Assembly (NCBI GenBank): GCA_036676195.1
Contig: JAKFDK010000108.1
Location: 1 to 5,787, forward strand
Direction of reading: 5' to 3'
Source: JAKFDK01 sp036676195
GTDB lineage: Bacteria > Bacillota > Sulfobacillia > Symbiobacteriales > ZC4RG38
Length of the DNA: 5,787 bases
The translations under genes were made by a program, and so were the position numbers. The notes under the pieces are model-generated. The model saw only the letters and a list, made by a program, of their open reading frames with translations, was not told where the DNA came from and did no database searches. Each line of letters opens with the position of its first letter. Positions within the stretch are counted from its first letter, which is position 1. Positions 5,582 through 5,787 of this stretch are shown here, piece by piece.

Positions 5582-5615
5582 GGCATCATGCCATGCAAAG
5601 CGGCAGCCACGAAGC

Positions 5616-5624
5616 AAAGGAGGG
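5616..5624 (+). promoter_or_regulatory. Ribosome binding site of the last gene
   Basis: AAAGGAGGG, a near-perfect Shine-Dalgarno sequence, stands six bases before GTG at 5631. Confidence 0.85.
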
Positions 5625-5630
5625 TACCCA

Positions 5631-5787
5631 GTGATCAAGTTCATCCGGCTGGAGCCAGCGGGCGACGGCCTGTTCAGTGTGCATGCCGCCGACCGTGAAA
5701 CGGCCACGCACGTCACCATGGACGCCTTTCGGAGGCTGCAGGATCACCATTACAAAGCCATCAAGTCCAAACAGAACTATCGTGAGG
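5631..5787 (+). CDS. Unrecognised small protein, 5' part (3' end outside window)
   Basis: Starts at GTG 5631, with a strong ribosome binding site, and is open to the window end; 52 residues are visible. It begins 'MIKFIRLEPAGDGLFSVHAA' and has no signal peptide or membrane segment. The later part is rich in His, Lys and aromatic residues ('RRLQDHHYKAIKSKQNY'). I do not recognise a family. It lies 49 bp after the TadE-like stop with no terminator between, so it is probably in the same transcript. Confidence 0.7.
   Translation, partial: MIKFIRLEPAGDGLFSVHAADRETATHVTMDAFRRLQDHHYKAIKSKQNYRE

Noticed and set aside
4676..5719. A 347-codon minus-strand open frame opposite the propeller and TadE-like genes.
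   Set aside because: It is typical of long chance frames in GC-rich DNA: His/Pro/Arg/Gly-rich, no recognisable domain, and opposite two well-supported genes.

Overview
The window looks like a piece of a moderately high-GC Gram-positive (Bacillota / Clostridia-like) chromosome. This is an inference from strong purine-rich Shine-Dalgarno sequences, GTG and TTG starts, a copper amine oxidase N-terminal-type domain on a secreted protein, Ig-like repeats with the 'SNDG..W..W / D.AGN' signature, and a TadE/TadG-type pilus protein. No gene here fixes the genus.

Layout. Bases 1-1243 (+) hold the 3' end of a large secreted protein built from Ig-like beta-sandwich repeats. Bases 1244-1675 carry no convincing gene but contain one strong hairpin (1301-1361) and several smaller ones. 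Two minus-strand genes follow. One is a signal-peptide protein with a copper amine oxidase-like N domain (1676-2473). The other is a Tyr/Ser/Asn-rich, probably secreted beta protein (2608-3132) whose reading frame runs further upstream (to 3429) but has no start codon there. A 14-bp inverted repeat lies between them (2519-2564). Bases about 3291-3541 are GC-rich and hairpin-rich and end in a clear rho-independent terminator (3542-3568), placed just before the ribosome binding site of the next plus-strand gene.

From 3594 to the end is a tight plus-strand gene run. It starts with an exported beta-propeller-like protein (3594-5077) split by an apparent one-base frameshift near 4233-4240. Next is a single-membrane-segment TadE/TadG-like pilus protein (5084-5581), 6 bp after the previous stop. 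Last is the start of a small unrecognised protein (5631-5787).

How they may work together (inference). The plus-strand genes are all cell-surface or export proteins and fit the accessory part of a Tad/Flp-type pilus or surface-adhesion locus. The central minus-strand pair has visibly lower GC (hand counts of sample 60-base lines: about 45-50 % at 2761 and 2941, against 72-75 % at 4081 and 5221) and opposite orientation, so it may be a separately acquired module. The most interesting points are the hairpin-rich leader with a terminator directly before the propeller gene, the frameshift in that gene, the 5'-incomplete gene at the GC boundary, and the loss of the usual glutamate in the TadE-like protein.
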